Shown: positions 14,589 to 23,518 of the stretch, in pieces
How the letters are laid out: each line of letters starts with the position of its first letter
Numbering within the stretch: the first letter of the stretch is position 1
Origin: an uncultured Lachnospiraceae bacterium
GTDB taxonomy: Bacteria; Bacillota; Clostridia; Lachnospirales; Lachnospiraceae
Length of the DNA: 44,279 bases
Direction of reading: 5' to 3'
Assembly: GCA_902476645.1 (NCBI GenBank)
Contig: CABSEG010000014.1
Location: 1 to 44,279 of the forward strand
The notes under the pieces: generated by a model
The model's input: the letters and a program-made list of their open reading frames with translations, nothing else
What the model was told of the DNA's origin: nothing
The model's database searches: none
Position numbers and translations under genes: made by a program

Positions 14589-15866
14589 ATGAGAATACGG
14601 TTTTATAATGCCAGGATATTGACCATGGAACACGGATTCCAGGTGCAGGAGGGAGAACTCTGGGTGGAGGGAAACCGGATTCTGGGTGTGGGGACAGAAC
14701 AGCCCCGTGACGGGAAAATTTGGGATCGCCAAATCGATGCCAGGGGAAATTTATTGATGCCTGGTTTTAAAGACGCCCATACTCATTCAGGAATGACTTT
14801 TTTGCGCTCCTATGCCGATGATTTGCCTTTGCGGGAATGGCTTCATGAGAGAGTGTTTCCCTTGGAAGCAAGGATTGGAGGGGAGGAGATTTACCATCTG
14901 GCGAAACTGGCCATTCTGGAATATCTGACCAGCGGAATCACAGCGGCTTTTGACATGTATCTGGAACCGGATGCCATGGCGGCCGCTTCCATAGACTGCG
15001 GATTCCGCACGGTACTCACCGGAGGACTCAATGATTTTGTGCAGTCACCCAGACAGCTGGAAGAGTGGTTTTTAAAATACCAGAATTTTCATGAACTGAT
15101 CGGATTTCGACTGGGTTTTCATGCGGAGTATACCACTGGGGAGGAGCTGCTTCGCCAGGTGGCCGCACTGGCAGCCAGGTACCGGGCACCGGTGTACTGT
15201 CACAATTCGGAGACAAAGACAGAGGTGGAAGAATGCGTCAGAAGAACAGGCATGACGCCTACCTGCTATCTGGACAGCCTGGGCATCTTTGACTTTGGCG
15301 GTGGGGCTTACCACTGTGTTCATATGAATGAACAGGATCTGGAGGTGCTGAAAGAAAAAGGAGTCTTTGCCATCACCAACCCGGGTTCCAATATAAAGCT
15401 GGCCAGTGGCATTGCACCTGTGACCAGGATGATGGAAAAGGGAATCGGGCTTGCCATTGGCACAGACGGCCCAGCCAGTAACAATTGTCTGGATATGTTC
15501 CGGGAAATGTTTTTAACCACAGGGCTTGCCAAATTAAGGGAGCAGGATGCCGCAGCCGTGGACGCCAACCAGGTGTTGGCCATGGCCACACTGGGAGGGG
15601 CAAAGGCTATGGGACTTACCCAATGCGATACCTTGGCGAAGGGAAAGCTTGCAGATTTGATCCTGGTGGATCTGCATCAGCCCAATATGCAGCCAATTCA
15701 CAATATTACAAAAAATCTGGTTTACAGTGGAAGTAAACAGAATGTGATACTGACCATGGTCAATGGAAAGATTTTATATGAGAAGGGAACCTTTCATGTG
15801 GGAGAGGATGCCGAAGACATCTACAGAAAGGCAAATGAGATTAAGGCTGCCGTCCTGGGCTTCTAG
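14589..15866 (+). CDS. mtaD: Amidohydrolase, MTA/SAH/5'-deoxyadenosine deaminase family
   Basis: A 425-residue metal-dependent hydrolase of the ATZ/TRZ-like amidohydrolase family. Metal-site motifs: DAHTHSG, GFHAEYT, HCVHMN and GTDGPASNNCLDMF. The family deaminates methylthioadenosine, S-adenosylhomocysteine or 5'-deoxyadenosine; the exact substrate cannot be fixed from sequence. The neighbouring phosphorylase would accept the inosine-type products, which supports a purine-salvage role. It starts 17 bases after punA with GAGGAGTGG as RBS. The stop codon lies within the loop of the terminator. Confidence 0.85.
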   Translation: MRIRFYNARILTMEHGFQVQEGELWVEGNRILGVGTEQPRDGKIWDRQIDARGNLLMPGFKDAHTHSGMTFLRSYADDLPLREWLHERVFPLEARIGGEEIYHLAKLAILEYLTSGITAAFDMYLEPDAMAAASIDCGFRTVLTGGLNDFVQSPRQLEEWFLKYQNFHELIGFRLGFHAEYTTGEELLRQVAALAARYRAPVYCHNSETKTEVEECVRRTGMTPTCYLDSLGIFDFGGGAYHCVHMNEQDLEVLKEKGVFAITNPGSNIKLASGIAPVTRMMEKGIGLAIGTDGPASNNCLDMFREMFLTTGLAKLREQDAAAVDANQVLAMATLGGAKAMGLTQCDTLAKGKLADLILVDLHQPNMQPIHNITKNLVYSGSKQNVILTMVNGKILYEKGTFHVGEDAEDIYRKANEIKAAVLGF

Positions 15867-15879
15867 GAGGCAGCCTTTT
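15843..15879. terminator. Terminator between convergent mtaD and the histidine kinase gene
   Basis: AAGGCTGCC pairs with GGCAGCCTT, 17-nt loop containing the mtaD stop codon, then TT on the plus strand. It probably serves both convergent transcripts, more weakly on the minus strand. Confidence 0.7.
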
Positions 15880-15880
15880 G

Positions 15881-17170
15881 TCAACGTGTTTTTAGCTTTA
15901 CAAGAAAGGTGGCACCGCCGCCCGGGGTGTCCAGCACCTCCAGGCTTCCCCGGTGAAGGCGGACGATTTCCATGGCAATGCAAAGGCCAAGGCCAAAGTG
16001 AGCTTTGTCTTTGTGGGATACATCCCCGCGGTAGAAGCGCTCAAAAATGGCTTCCTTTTGATCGTTCGGGATTCCCGGGCCGTTATCAGAGATCCGGATT
16101 TGGGCCCCATCCCCTGTCTTTTCAAGACTCATCCGGATACGTCCGCCTTTTGGCGTATAGCTGAAGGCGTTGTCGATGAGGATAGCCAAAACCTGCGCCA
16201 GGCGCTCTCCGTCTCCCCAGACAGGCAGAATGTCTGCCTGGGGCAGTTCCACGTCGAAGGAAAGCCCCTTATTGGCAGCCACAGATTCATATTTTTCGTA
16301 GGTCTGTAGCAGAAGAGTATCCAATTCAATGGCAGCGGGATGGATGGTCCAACTGTGGTTATCTGCGTTGGCCAGAGCCAGCATATCGTCGATCAGGCGG
16401 GCCATGCGTCGCCCTTCATCCTGGATGGCATCCGCAAAGCGTTGGGCTTGTGAGGGCGGTGCAATCTGCATAGCGGACAGACTGCTTAGGATTACCGTCA
16501 AAGGAGAGCGAAGTTCGTGGGAAGCGGAGGCAATAAACTGTACTTGTCTTTGTTTGCTTTCCTGGATAGGGCGCAGCATACGCCTGGTAAAAAAGAAAGA
16601 GAAGATGCCAAGCAAAAGAATTGCCAGGATATCTGCGCCCAGAAAGACCAGACGTTGCTGCCAGAGTCGGGCTTGTTCTGCCCGAAGAGGATAGAGGGCT
16701 ACGACAGACAAACTTCCGTGAGATTTGGGAATGGATGCCGCTGAGACGTAATACTCCTCTCCGCCCATTGCTGTCATGGTGAACTCCTGGTGGTTCGTAA
16801 GGGTGGAGGGAGAGAGGTTTTGCAAATCCAGACCGTAGTCTGTTTTGGCAATCCGGGTTGCCTGGCTGAAGGCCTCTGTAATTTGTGTATCCCTGTGCAG
16901 AGAGTCAAAAAACAGAGGGATTCCATTGTCCCGGATGGCAAGCTTTAAGTGATAACCTGATTCCATCTGAAGAAGCCACTGGTGGGTCAGTACGGACTGA
17001 CCTTCCAGATGGGTTAAAATAGAATTGATATTGTTTTCAAAAGTGTCAAAACTTCCGGATTTGGACTGGGATTCGATGACGCTCAGACACAAAAGGGACA
17101 TGGACACCAAAATCAGACTGGTAATCAGGGTACAAAAAAAGGTGAATTGTAAATGTAATTTTTTAATCAT
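15881..17170 (-). CDS. Sensor histidine kinase
   Basis: A 429-residue kinase. Two membrane helices (about 9-31 and 183-204) enclose an extracytoplasmic sensor region of about 150 residues with no recognised fold. HisKA follows with His218 (SASHELRSPLTV), then ATPase boxes LIDNAFSYTPKGG, DNGPGIP and GLGLCIAMEIVRLH. The gene overlaps the response regulator by 8 bases, so the two are translationally coupled. The pair is divergent from the solute-binding-protein operon, which is its likely target. Confidence 0.93.
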   Translation of the reverse strand: MIKKLHLQFTFFCTLITSLILVSMSLLCLSVIESQSKSGSFDTFENNINSILTHLEGQSVLTHQWLLQMESGYHLKLAIRDNGIPLFFDSLHRDTQITEAFSQATRIAKTDYGLDLQNLSPSTLTNHQEFTMTAMGGEEYYVSAASIPKSHGSLSVVALYPLRAEQARLWQQRLVFLGADILAILLLGIFSFFFTRRMLRPIQESKQRQVQFIASASHELRSPLTVILSSLSAMQIAPPSQAQRFADAIQDEGRRMARLIDDMLALANADNHSWTIHPAAIELDTLLLQTYEKYESVAANKGLSFDVELPQADILPVWGDGERLAQVLAILIDNAFSYTPKGGRIRMSLEKTGDGAQIRISDNGPGIPNDQKEAIFERFYRGDVSHKDKAHFGLGLCIAMEIVRLHRGSLEVLDTPGGGATFLVKLKTR

Positions 17171-17843
17171 CTGGTTCCTCCAGGCAATAGCCTACCCCGC
17201 GCACGGTCTTTAGAGAAAGACGGCTGCACACAGCCCGGATGCGGCGGCGTAAAAAGTGAATATAATTATCCAGGTTTCCCTCCTCCACATCACTGTCCAG
17301 CCCCCAGACCCGGTTTAAGAGTACTCCTCTGGGGATGACCTGTCCGGGATTGCGCAAAAAAAACTCCAGCAGTTCCCCTTCCCTCTTAGAGAGCGTACAG
17401 CTTTTTTCCCCGCAGGAGAGGCGCTTTTGATCCGGATGATAAATAAGATCCCCGCAGGAAAAAAGCTCCAGAGATTTCCATTCTCTGGGTCTCCGGAAAA
17501 TGCACCGGATTCTGGCCATCAGTTCGGTGGGAGCAAAAGGCTTTACGATGTAGTCATCCGCTCCGCAGTCCAGTCCTCCCACCCGGTCGGAGATTTCCCC
17601 CAAAGCCGTCACCAGAATCACCGGAGTCAGGATACCGGCAGCCCTGGCTTTTCTCAGGACCGTAAGGCCGTCCATACCAGGCAGCATGCGATCCAACAGG
17701 ATCAGATCGTGGGCCCGTTCTTGCATATAGTGGAGTCCTTCCTCCCCATCATGACATAAATCCACCTCAAAACCTTCTGCAATCAGATGACAGCGGAGAG
17801 ATTCACACAGACTCTCATCGTCTTCAATTACCAAAATTCTCAT
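17163..17843 (-). CDS. OmpR-family response regulator
   Basis: A 226-residue regulator. The receiver domain has acidic residues at 8-9, phospho-acceptor Asp51 (LILLDRMLPGMDG) and the lysine of DDYIVKPF. A winged-helix domain follows (LSKREGELLEFFLRNPGQVI, NLDNYIHFLRRRI, TVRGVGYCLE). It is the first gene of the two-component operon. TTAGAGG repeats with an 11-bp period lie in the divergent promoter region and are candidate binding sites. Confidence 0.95.
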   Translation of the reverse strand: MRILVIEDDESLCESLRCHLIAEGFEVDLCHDGEEGLHYMQERAHDLILLDRMLPGMDGLTVLRKARAAGILTPVILVTALGEISDRVGGLDCGADDYIVKPFAPTELMARIRCIFRRPREWKSLELFSCGDLIYHPDQKRLSCGEKSCTLSKREGELLEFFLRNPGQVIPRGVLLNRVWGLDSDVEEGNLDNYIHFLRRRIRAVCSRLSLKTVRGVGYCLEEPDD

Positions 17844-17882
17844 GTCTTCTTACCTCTTGTCTAGTTTCCGTTGTAGGCCCCC

Positions 17883-17980
17883 AGTATAACATAGAAATCT
17901 CTAAAAAAAATCTAAAGATTTTGTGACCTAGAATATTTCTAAAGTCCTTAGAGGATTTTTAGAGGGAGGGATGCTATGAT
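17883..17980. promoter_or_regulatory. Divergent promoter region with repeats for the OmpR-type regulator
   Basis: TTAGAGG occurs at 17948 and 17959 (11-bp period) just ahead of a TATGAT -10 at 17975-17980, covering the -35 region as activator sites do. TCTAAAG occurs at 17911 and 17938, and TCTAA-N5-TTAGA forms an inverted repeat. On the minus strand TATACT (17883-17888) is a -10 candidate for the two-component genes. Binding by the neighbouring regulator is inferred. Confidence 0.55.
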
Positions 17981-18038
17981 GACAAAGATGAAAGAAAACG
18001 GCAGTACACCTACTGCACCATAACGTAAGGAGGATATT

Positions 18039-20408
18039 ATGAAAAGACAGATTCTATGCGTCTTTCTGGCAGTAGCCCTGGCAGTTAGCCTTTTGGCAGG
18101 ATGCGCAAAAAAACAGGATGGAACAAAAACAGGAGGAAATCAGGCCGCAACGGCTATGGGCCGTTATTTAGAGGAAGAGGTTTCCCTTCCTCAGGGGCTA
18201 GTCACCCTGATGGCGATGGGAAACCTGGCAGATGGCCGCCTGAGAATTTTCGGCGGAACGGATACCGCAGATGTGGTGTATGATTCTAAAGACGGGGGGA
18301 AAACCTGGGAAGAAATTTGCCAGGTGGCCTTGCAGGAACAAGACTATGTGTCTTCTGTCAGCCTTTCTCCCACGGGAGAAATTGGAATTGTTTCCATGAG
18401 AGGAACAGAAAATGGAGGAGTGGAGTATTTTCCCTACCTGGTAGATGAACAGGGGCAGTTACATCAGATTCCGGTGAGCCTGCCCGGAAGCGAAAATGGG
18501 GGTGCCGGGGAAGAAGAGCAATCCCAGGAAACTTCAAAAGGCGATCAGGCGGTGGGAGAAGCTGCTTCCAGTGCGCAGACATCCGGCGGGGACGGGATTC
18601 TGGAGCAAAATTGGCTGTCAAATCTGAGATTTGCCCAGGATGGAACCTTTTATGCCATGGATATGCAGCAAAATATCTATCGGATTCAGAAAGAGACAGG
18701 AGAGATTGAAAAGACCTATTCTTTTGGAAACTGGGTGAATGATTTTCTGGTGCTCAAGGATCGCATGATGGTCATCACCAATGGGCAGGTGGAATATTAT
18801 GACCTGGAGTCTGGAGAAAGCCTGGGGCAGGATCAGAATATGACAGAACAGTTGGGAACAAGCCTGGATGGATACACCGTCAGCGGAATTTCTCCCGTAC
18901 TGTTTATGCAGGACGGGGAGGACGCTCTGTATTTTTGCGATGATGGAGGGCTGTATCGCCATGTGATGGATGGAAGCATCTCTGAGCAGATTATAGACGG
19001 CGCCCTGAACTCTCTGGCAAATCCCAGTATTGGCCTCATTGGTATGGGAATCTTGGAGGATGGCAGTTTTGCGTTAGGTGTGCTGGAAGGAGAAGACTAT
19101 AAGATCTTACACTATGTGTACTCTGAGGATACCCCTTCCAGGCCCAGCACAGAAGTAAAAGTCTACAGCTTAAGAGATCACACGGAAATCCGACAGGCAA
19201 TTTCCATGTATCAGAAGGAAAATCCGGATGTATTTGTATCTCTGGAGATCGGTGTTTCCGGGGAGGATGGGGTGACGGTTTCTGATGCGCTGCGTACGTT
19301 AAATACCAACATTGCCGCAGGGAAGGGACCCGACATTCTGATTCTGGATGGAATGCCTGTGGATTCCTACATAGAAAAGGGACTGCTGGCGGATCTGTCC
19401 GGAGTGACGCAGAAAATAGGAGAGCAGGATGGTCTTTATGAAAATATTGTGAATACCTATCAAACTCAGGATGGTCTTTTTGCCGTACCCAGCAGATTCT
19501 CCATTCCGGTAATCCAGGCAGATCAAAAGACGCTGGATGGGATTCATAATCTCAAGACTTTGGCAGATAAGGCACAAACGCTGAGAGAGGATCATCCACA
19601 GGTGCCCTTTATCCTGGAAAGCACAGATATGGAGGAGCTGGTCAATACCCTTTACTATCTGGACTCTGCCTCCTGGCAAACAAAGGATGGGGTTTTTGAT
19701 CAAGAAAAAATGGCGCAGTTTTATACATCTCTCAAACAAATTTACGATTTGGATGAGCACGGAGAAGGAGAAAACGCGGCAGGTTATTACACCTTTACCG
19801 CAGGAGGTAGCCAGGAAGGCACGGCCACCATGAGAGATCTGGGACTGGGAGCAATTGAATATTTTTATGGCTCTATTCTGGTGAATGTGGGAGCCCTATC
19901 AGATATGAACAGCTTTTCCACCGTGACCTCAGTTAACAAATCCAAGGAGGGAAGCGGCTGGGCCTTTACCGATGAGGAGAATAAAACCTTTATCCCCTCT
20001 CAGACTCTGGGCATTTTAAGCAACAGCCAAAATGTCCAGGCTGCGGAAGACTTTGTGACCTACTTGCTCTCCGGAGAGGCCCAGACTGTGAACCAGGGAG
20101 GCGGTTTCCCGGTAAACAAGGAAGGGCTTGCCAAGAGTCTGGAGGACAAGGCAGGTGTGGAAAACACGGAAATGGCGGTAGCCGACGAGGAGGGGTCTAT
20201 GGCTACATTAGCATTAAGTTGGCCTGAGGATGCCGATATTCAGGTGCTAAAAGACAGCTTTGAGACATTAAACGTGCCGGTGGAGGCCGACGAGGTGGTG
20301 ATTGAGGCAGTGACCGAGCAGGGAGTGGCCTGCCTGGAGGGCTCCGTAACGCCTCAGGAAGCCGCTGCGAATGCGCTGAAAAAGATCCAGCTATACCTTT
20401 CGGAGTAG
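18039..20408 (+). CDS. Lipoprotein with beta-propeller-like N-terminal half and extracellular solute-binding domain
   Basis: A 789-residue protein with a lipoprotein signal (LLAGC, lipidated Cys22). Residues about 45-360 look like a beta-propeller of short beta-rich repeats, with an Asp-box (YDSKDGGKTWE). A low-complexity acidic stretch near 165-185 interrupts it. From about 370 to 740 a family-1 solute-binding domain is visible (EIRQAISMYQKENPDV, GKGPDILILDG, SYIEKGLLADLS). Usual binding proteins are about 430 residues, so the propeller is an addition and may bind a polymer or sense the cell surface. It heads the operon with two sugar-type permeases, with AAGGAGG before the ATG. Confidence 0.8.
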   Translation: MKRQILCVFLAVALAVSLLAGCAKKQDGTKTGGNQAATAMGRYLEEEVSLPQGLVTLMAMGNLADGRLRIFGGTDTADVVYDSKDGGKTWEEICQVALQEQDYVSSVSLSPTGEIGIVSMRGTENGGVEYFPYLVDEQGQLHQIPVSLPGSENGGAGEEEQSQETSKGDQAVGEAASSAQTSGGDGILEQNWLSNLRFAQDGTFYAMDMQQNIYRIQKETGEIEKTYSFGNWVNDFLVLKDRMMVITNGQVEYYDLESGESLGQDQNMTEQLGTSLDGYTVSGISPVLFMQDGEDALYFCDDGGLYRHVMDGSISEQIIDGALNSLANPSIGLIGMGILEDGSFALGVLEGEDYKILHYVYSEDTPSRPSTEVKVYSLRDHTEIRQAISMYQKENPDVFVSLEIGVSGEDGVTVSDALRTLNTNIAAGKGPDILILDGMPVDSYIEKGLLADLSGVTQKIGEQDGLYENIVNTYQTQDGLFAVPSRFSIPVIQADQKTLDGIHNLKTLADKAQTLREDHPQVPFILESTDMEELVNTLYYLDSASWQTKDGVFDQEKMAQFYTSLKQIYDLDEHGEGENAAGYYTFTAGGSQEGTATMRDLGLGAIEYFYGSILVNVGALSDMNSFSTVTSVNKSKEGSGWAFTDEENKTFIPSQTLGILSNSQNVQAAEDFVTYLLSGEAQTVNQGGGFPVNKEGLAKSLEDKAGVENTEMAVADEEGSMATLALSWPEDADIQVLKDSFETLNVPVEADEVVIEAVTEQGVACLEGSVTPQEAAANALKKIQLYLSE

Positions 20409-20412
20409 GCCT

Positions 20413-21270
20413 ATGAGAAGAAAAAAGGCAAAAAGGCAGTGGGCAGGACTCTTTTTTGTCCTGCCGAGCCTGCTTGGCGTTATCATCTTTCTATGGATTC
20501 CCTTCCTGGATACCATACGGAGAGCTTTTGTGGGCTCGGTGAGCGGAGCGTGGGCGGGCCTGAAAAATTTTCAAATGGTCTTGGAAAACGAGGCCTTTGG
20601 GTTGGCAGTACGCAATACGGTACGGTTTACGGCTATCTGCATTCCTCTGCTGATCGTTTTATCCCTTTTGGCGGCGCTGGTATTACAGCAATGGGGAAGG
20701 TTAGGCAAATGGATCAAAAGTGCGTTTCTGGTTCCTATGGCGATTCCGGCAGCTTCCGTGGTGTTGCTGTGGAGACTGACCTTTCACAGAAACGGTTTTA
20801 TAAACGGTTTTCTGCACCTGTTTGGAATAACCGGCCCGGATTGGATGAATACGGACGCAGCTTTTTGGGTACTGGTTTTTAGTTATCTGTGGAAAAATTT
20901 GGGATATGATATTGTGCTGTGGCTGGCAGGGCTTTCCGGGATTTCCAGGAGCCTGTACGAGGCAGCCAGAGTAGATGGCGCAGGGAAACTGGCCTGTTTT
21001 CGATATATTACCCTTCCCAGTTTAAAACCCTCTCTGTATACCATCAGTGTGCTGTCTTTTTTAAATTCTTTTAAGGTGTTTCGGGAGGCTTATCTGGTGG
21101 CAGGGGATTACCCCCAGGAGAGTATGTATCTGTTGCAACATGTGTTTAATAACTGGTATCGGAATCTGGATCTGGATAAGATGGCAGCTGGGGCGGCCCT
21201 GACAGCAGTGTTTGTGTTTGGATTGATTTTGTTGTTGAAAAAAGCATGGGAAGGAGGCGATGAGCTTTGA
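20413..21270 (+). CDS. ABC transporter permease, MalF/UgpA type
   Basis: A 285-residue polytopic protein with about six membrane helices. The EAA loop that docks the ATPase is present (SLYEAARVDGAGKLACFRYITLP, shown here as EAARVDGAG). Start ATG follows the upstream stop by 4 bases, with GGAG in the preceding gene's end. It pairs with the next permease to form the membrane channel for the substrate bound by the upstream lipoprotein. Confidence 0.9.
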   Translation: MRRKKAKRQWAGLFFVLPSLLGVIIFLWIPFLDTIRRAFVGSVSGAWAGLKNFQMVLENEAFGLAVRNTVRFTAICIPLLIVLSLLAALVLQQWGRLGKWIKSAFLVPMAIPAASVVLLWRLTFHRNGFINGFLHLFGITGPDWMNTDAAFWVLVFSYLWKNLGYDIVLWLAGLSGISRSLYEAARVDGAGKLACFRYITLPSLKPSLYTISVLSFLNSFKVFREAYLVAGDYPQESMYLLQHVFNNWYRNLDLDKMAAGAALTAVFVFGLILLLKKAWEGGDEL

Positions 21271-22106
21271 GGGGTAAATGGCCGGGCATTTTTTTGCTGC
21301 TGCCTGCCCTGATTGCTTGCTATCCGGTACTGTTTCTGGTTTCCGGTTCCCTGATGGGAGGGCAGGAGATCAAGGAGTATTTGGCGGCAGCCGCAGAAGG
21401 GGGGAGAGGCTATGTGAGCTTTCGTCTTTTGCCCCTCTACCCCACTCTTCGTTCTTATGTGGAGCTTTTGTTGGACTCGCCGGGATTTTTTGTGATGTTT
21501 TGGAATTCAGTGAAGATGACAGGAGGGATTTTAGCGGGGCAGATGCTGGTGGGAATCCCGGCGGCCTGGGGATTTGCCAGGTATTCCTTCCCCTTTCGAA
21601 AAATCCTGTTTACTGTCTACATAATACTGATGATGATGCCTTTTCAGGTATTAATGCTTTCAAACTACCTGGTGTTAGATCAGCTGGGGTTGTTAAACAA
21701 GACTTTGGGCATTATTCTCCCGTCAGCCTTTTCCACCCTTCCGGTGTTTTTGATGTATCGGTTTTTCCGTCAGATACCGGAGGCTATTTTGGAATCTGCC
21801 AGGCTGGACGGGGCGGGCGAGCTGAGGATTTTCCTTGTAATTGGCCTGCCCCTGGGGTCTGCGGGCATCGTATCTGCAGGCGTGCTTTCTTTTTTGGAAT
21901 GCTGGAACTTGATAGAGCAGCCTTTGGCTTTTTTAAAGGATAAATCCTTATGGCCGATGTCGCTTTTTTTGCCTGAAATCGGATTGGAGGATGCTGCCAC
22001 GGCTTTTGCAACTTCTATGGTGGCGTTGCTCCCGGCATTTTTTGTGTTTATGGCTGGGCGCGATTATCTGGAGCAAGGAATCGCCCAGGTGGCAGTAAAG
22101 GAGTGA
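21267..22106 (+). CDS. ABC transporter permease, MalG/UgpE type
   Basis: A 279-residue polytopic protein. It starts at TTG, overlapping the previous stop by 4 bases, with AAGGAGG at good spacing. The EAA loop (ESARLDGAGELRIFLVIGLP) and the preceding FRQIPEAIL are typical of the second sugar permease. No ATPase gene follows, so a shared MsmX/MsmK-type ATPase encoded elsewhere is probably used, as is common for Bacillota sugar importers. Confidence 0.9.
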   Translation: MRGKWPGIFLLLPALIACYPVLFLVSGSLMGGQEIKEYLAAAAEGGRGYVSFRLLPLYPTLRSYVELLLDSPGFFVMFWNSVKMTGGILAGQMLVGIPAAWGFARYSFPFRKILFTVYIILMMMPFQVLMLSNYLVLDQLGLLNKTLGIILPSAFSTLPVFLMYRFFRQIPEAILESARLDGAGELRIFLVIGLPLGSAGIVSAGVLSFLECWNLIEQPLAFLKDKSLWPMSLFLPEIGLEDAATAFATSMVALLPAFFVFMAGRDYLEQGIAQVAVKE

Positions 22107-22111
22107 ATGAC

Positions 22112-23518
22112 GTGAAAAGACAGATGATGGGACTACTTGCAGGTTTCCTGGTGTTGATGCTTTTGTTTACCTTTCTATCCAGAGCAGCAGATAGCATGAC
22201 TATTCCCAGAGTGACGGCCAATGCGCCAGAAAGAAAAAAGATTACGCATTCCGTAAGCGGCGGCGGGAAGGTGGTACAGAACCGGGAAGAGGCCGTGCGC
22301 ATACCCGAAGGGCAGTTGGTAAAATCCATTTCAGTGGAAGTGGGGAGTGCGGTAAAAGAGGGAGATCTCTTGTTTGAGGTTGATTTGGAAGATGTGAAAG
22401 AACAAATTCGGCGAATTAAGCAGGAACTGAAGATGTTAAGTCTTCAGCAAAGGGATGCGCAAAGTCAGAGGGAAGAACAGGAGAGAAAGCAGCAGATTGC
22501 CAGAGCGCGGGCCGAAGAGGATTATCAGGTTGCTACGCAGCAGGCAGATGAGGCAGCATCCCGGGCCTTACAGGAATTAACCAGGGCGAAAGAAGAGCTG
22601 GAAAAAGCCAGGGAAACTCAAAAAGAGGCGAAGAAGGAGCAACATGGGAAAGAACAGAAGCAGAAAAAGGGAAAGAAAAAGTCTGAGAATGTCCAGTCTT
22701 CGGACACAGAGCCGATATCTTTGGAACAGCTGGAGGAAGCAGTCAGAGAGTGCGAGGCAGCCTATGAGGAGGCCCTCTCAAGTGGAGAGGAGGCCGTGCG
22801 GACAGCCAAAAGGGGTCTGGAGGATGCCGGGGAAGCGCTTGCAAATGACAGTACCGCCCGGATTGCAGGCATAGAGAAAAAGCAAAAGAGGCAGGAGTTA
22901 CCCAAATTAGAAAAACTGGTGAAACAGAAGGGGAGGATAACCGCCCCGGTAAGCGGAGTGATCACCCAGACCAACATTTCCGTGGGGGAGAGAACCGCAG
23001 ACGGAGCGGCAATGCTGCTGGCAGATGCATCGGCCGGGTGTAAATTGGTGGCCCAGATGCCGGCAGACCAGGAAGAATATCTTGCCAGAAACGCTCCTGT
23101 TACGGTTACTCCCTCGGGAAGCGAGCAGGAGATCCGGGATTTGAAGGTAGACTCCATAAAAGTCAACGAACAGGACGAGACGCTTTTGGATGTATCTATC
23201 CCTCTTCCAGAAGGGACGTTAGAGATCGGCTCTTCCGCTACGGCAGAGGTGGTTCGGGAGTCGGAGCCTTATTCTGTCTGTGTGCCTATAGAAGCATTAT
23301 ACCAGGGAGATCAAAATCAGTATTACGTGTTACTTGTGGAACAGGAGGACACCGTTTTGGGCGAAGTGCTGACGGCAAAGCGTATGGATGTCACGGTTCT
23401 GGACAAAAACAGTACGTATGCCGCGCTGTCAGAGGACAGTCTGGGGGGAGAAGCGCAGGTGATTGTCTCCAGTGACCGAGTCCTGGAGGATGGTTCCAGA
23501 ATCCGATTGGAGGGATAA
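22112..23518 (+). CDS. HlyD/RND-adaptor-like membrane fusion protein
   Basis: About 468 residues. One N-terminal membrane anchor, then a split lipoyl/barrel-sandwich domain (IPEGQLVKSISVEVGSAVKE and, after the coiled coil, GRITAPVSGVITQTNISVGE). Residues about 85-270 are a long charged coiled coil rich in K, E and Q. Beta-barrel domains follow. GTG 22112 is preferred because AAGGAG lies 8 bases before it; GTG 22103 in the same frame overlaps the permease stop. Such adaptors normally join a MacB-type exporter; the next gene encodes a MacB-like protein. Confidence 0.8.
   Translation: MKRQMMGLLAGFLVLMLLFTFLSRAADSMTIPRVTANAPERKKITHSVSGGGKVVQNREEAVRIPEGQLVKSISVEVGSAVKEGDLLFEVDLEDVKEQIRRIKQELKMLSLQQRDAQSQREEQERKQQIARARAEEDYQVATQQADEAASRALQELTRAKEELEKARETQKEAKKEQHGKEQKQKKGKKKSENVQSSDTEPISLEQLEEAVRECEAAYEEALSSGEEAVRTAKRGLEDAGEALANDSTARIAGIEKKQKRQELPKLEKLVKQKGRITAPVSGVITQTNISVGERTADGAAMLLADASAGCKLVAQMPADQEEYLARNAPVTVTPSGSEQEIRDLKVDSIKVNEQDETLLDVSIPLPEGTLEIGSSATAEVVRESEPYSVCVPIEALYQGDQNQYYVLLVEQEDTVLGEVLTAKRMDVTVLDKNSTYAALSEDSLGGEAQVIVSSDRVLEDGSRIRLEG

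Noticed and set aside
18643..18700. Possible frameshift or domain break in the long solute-binding lipoprotein
   Set aside because: The frame is continuous through the propeller and binding domain, so a true fusion is the simpler reading.
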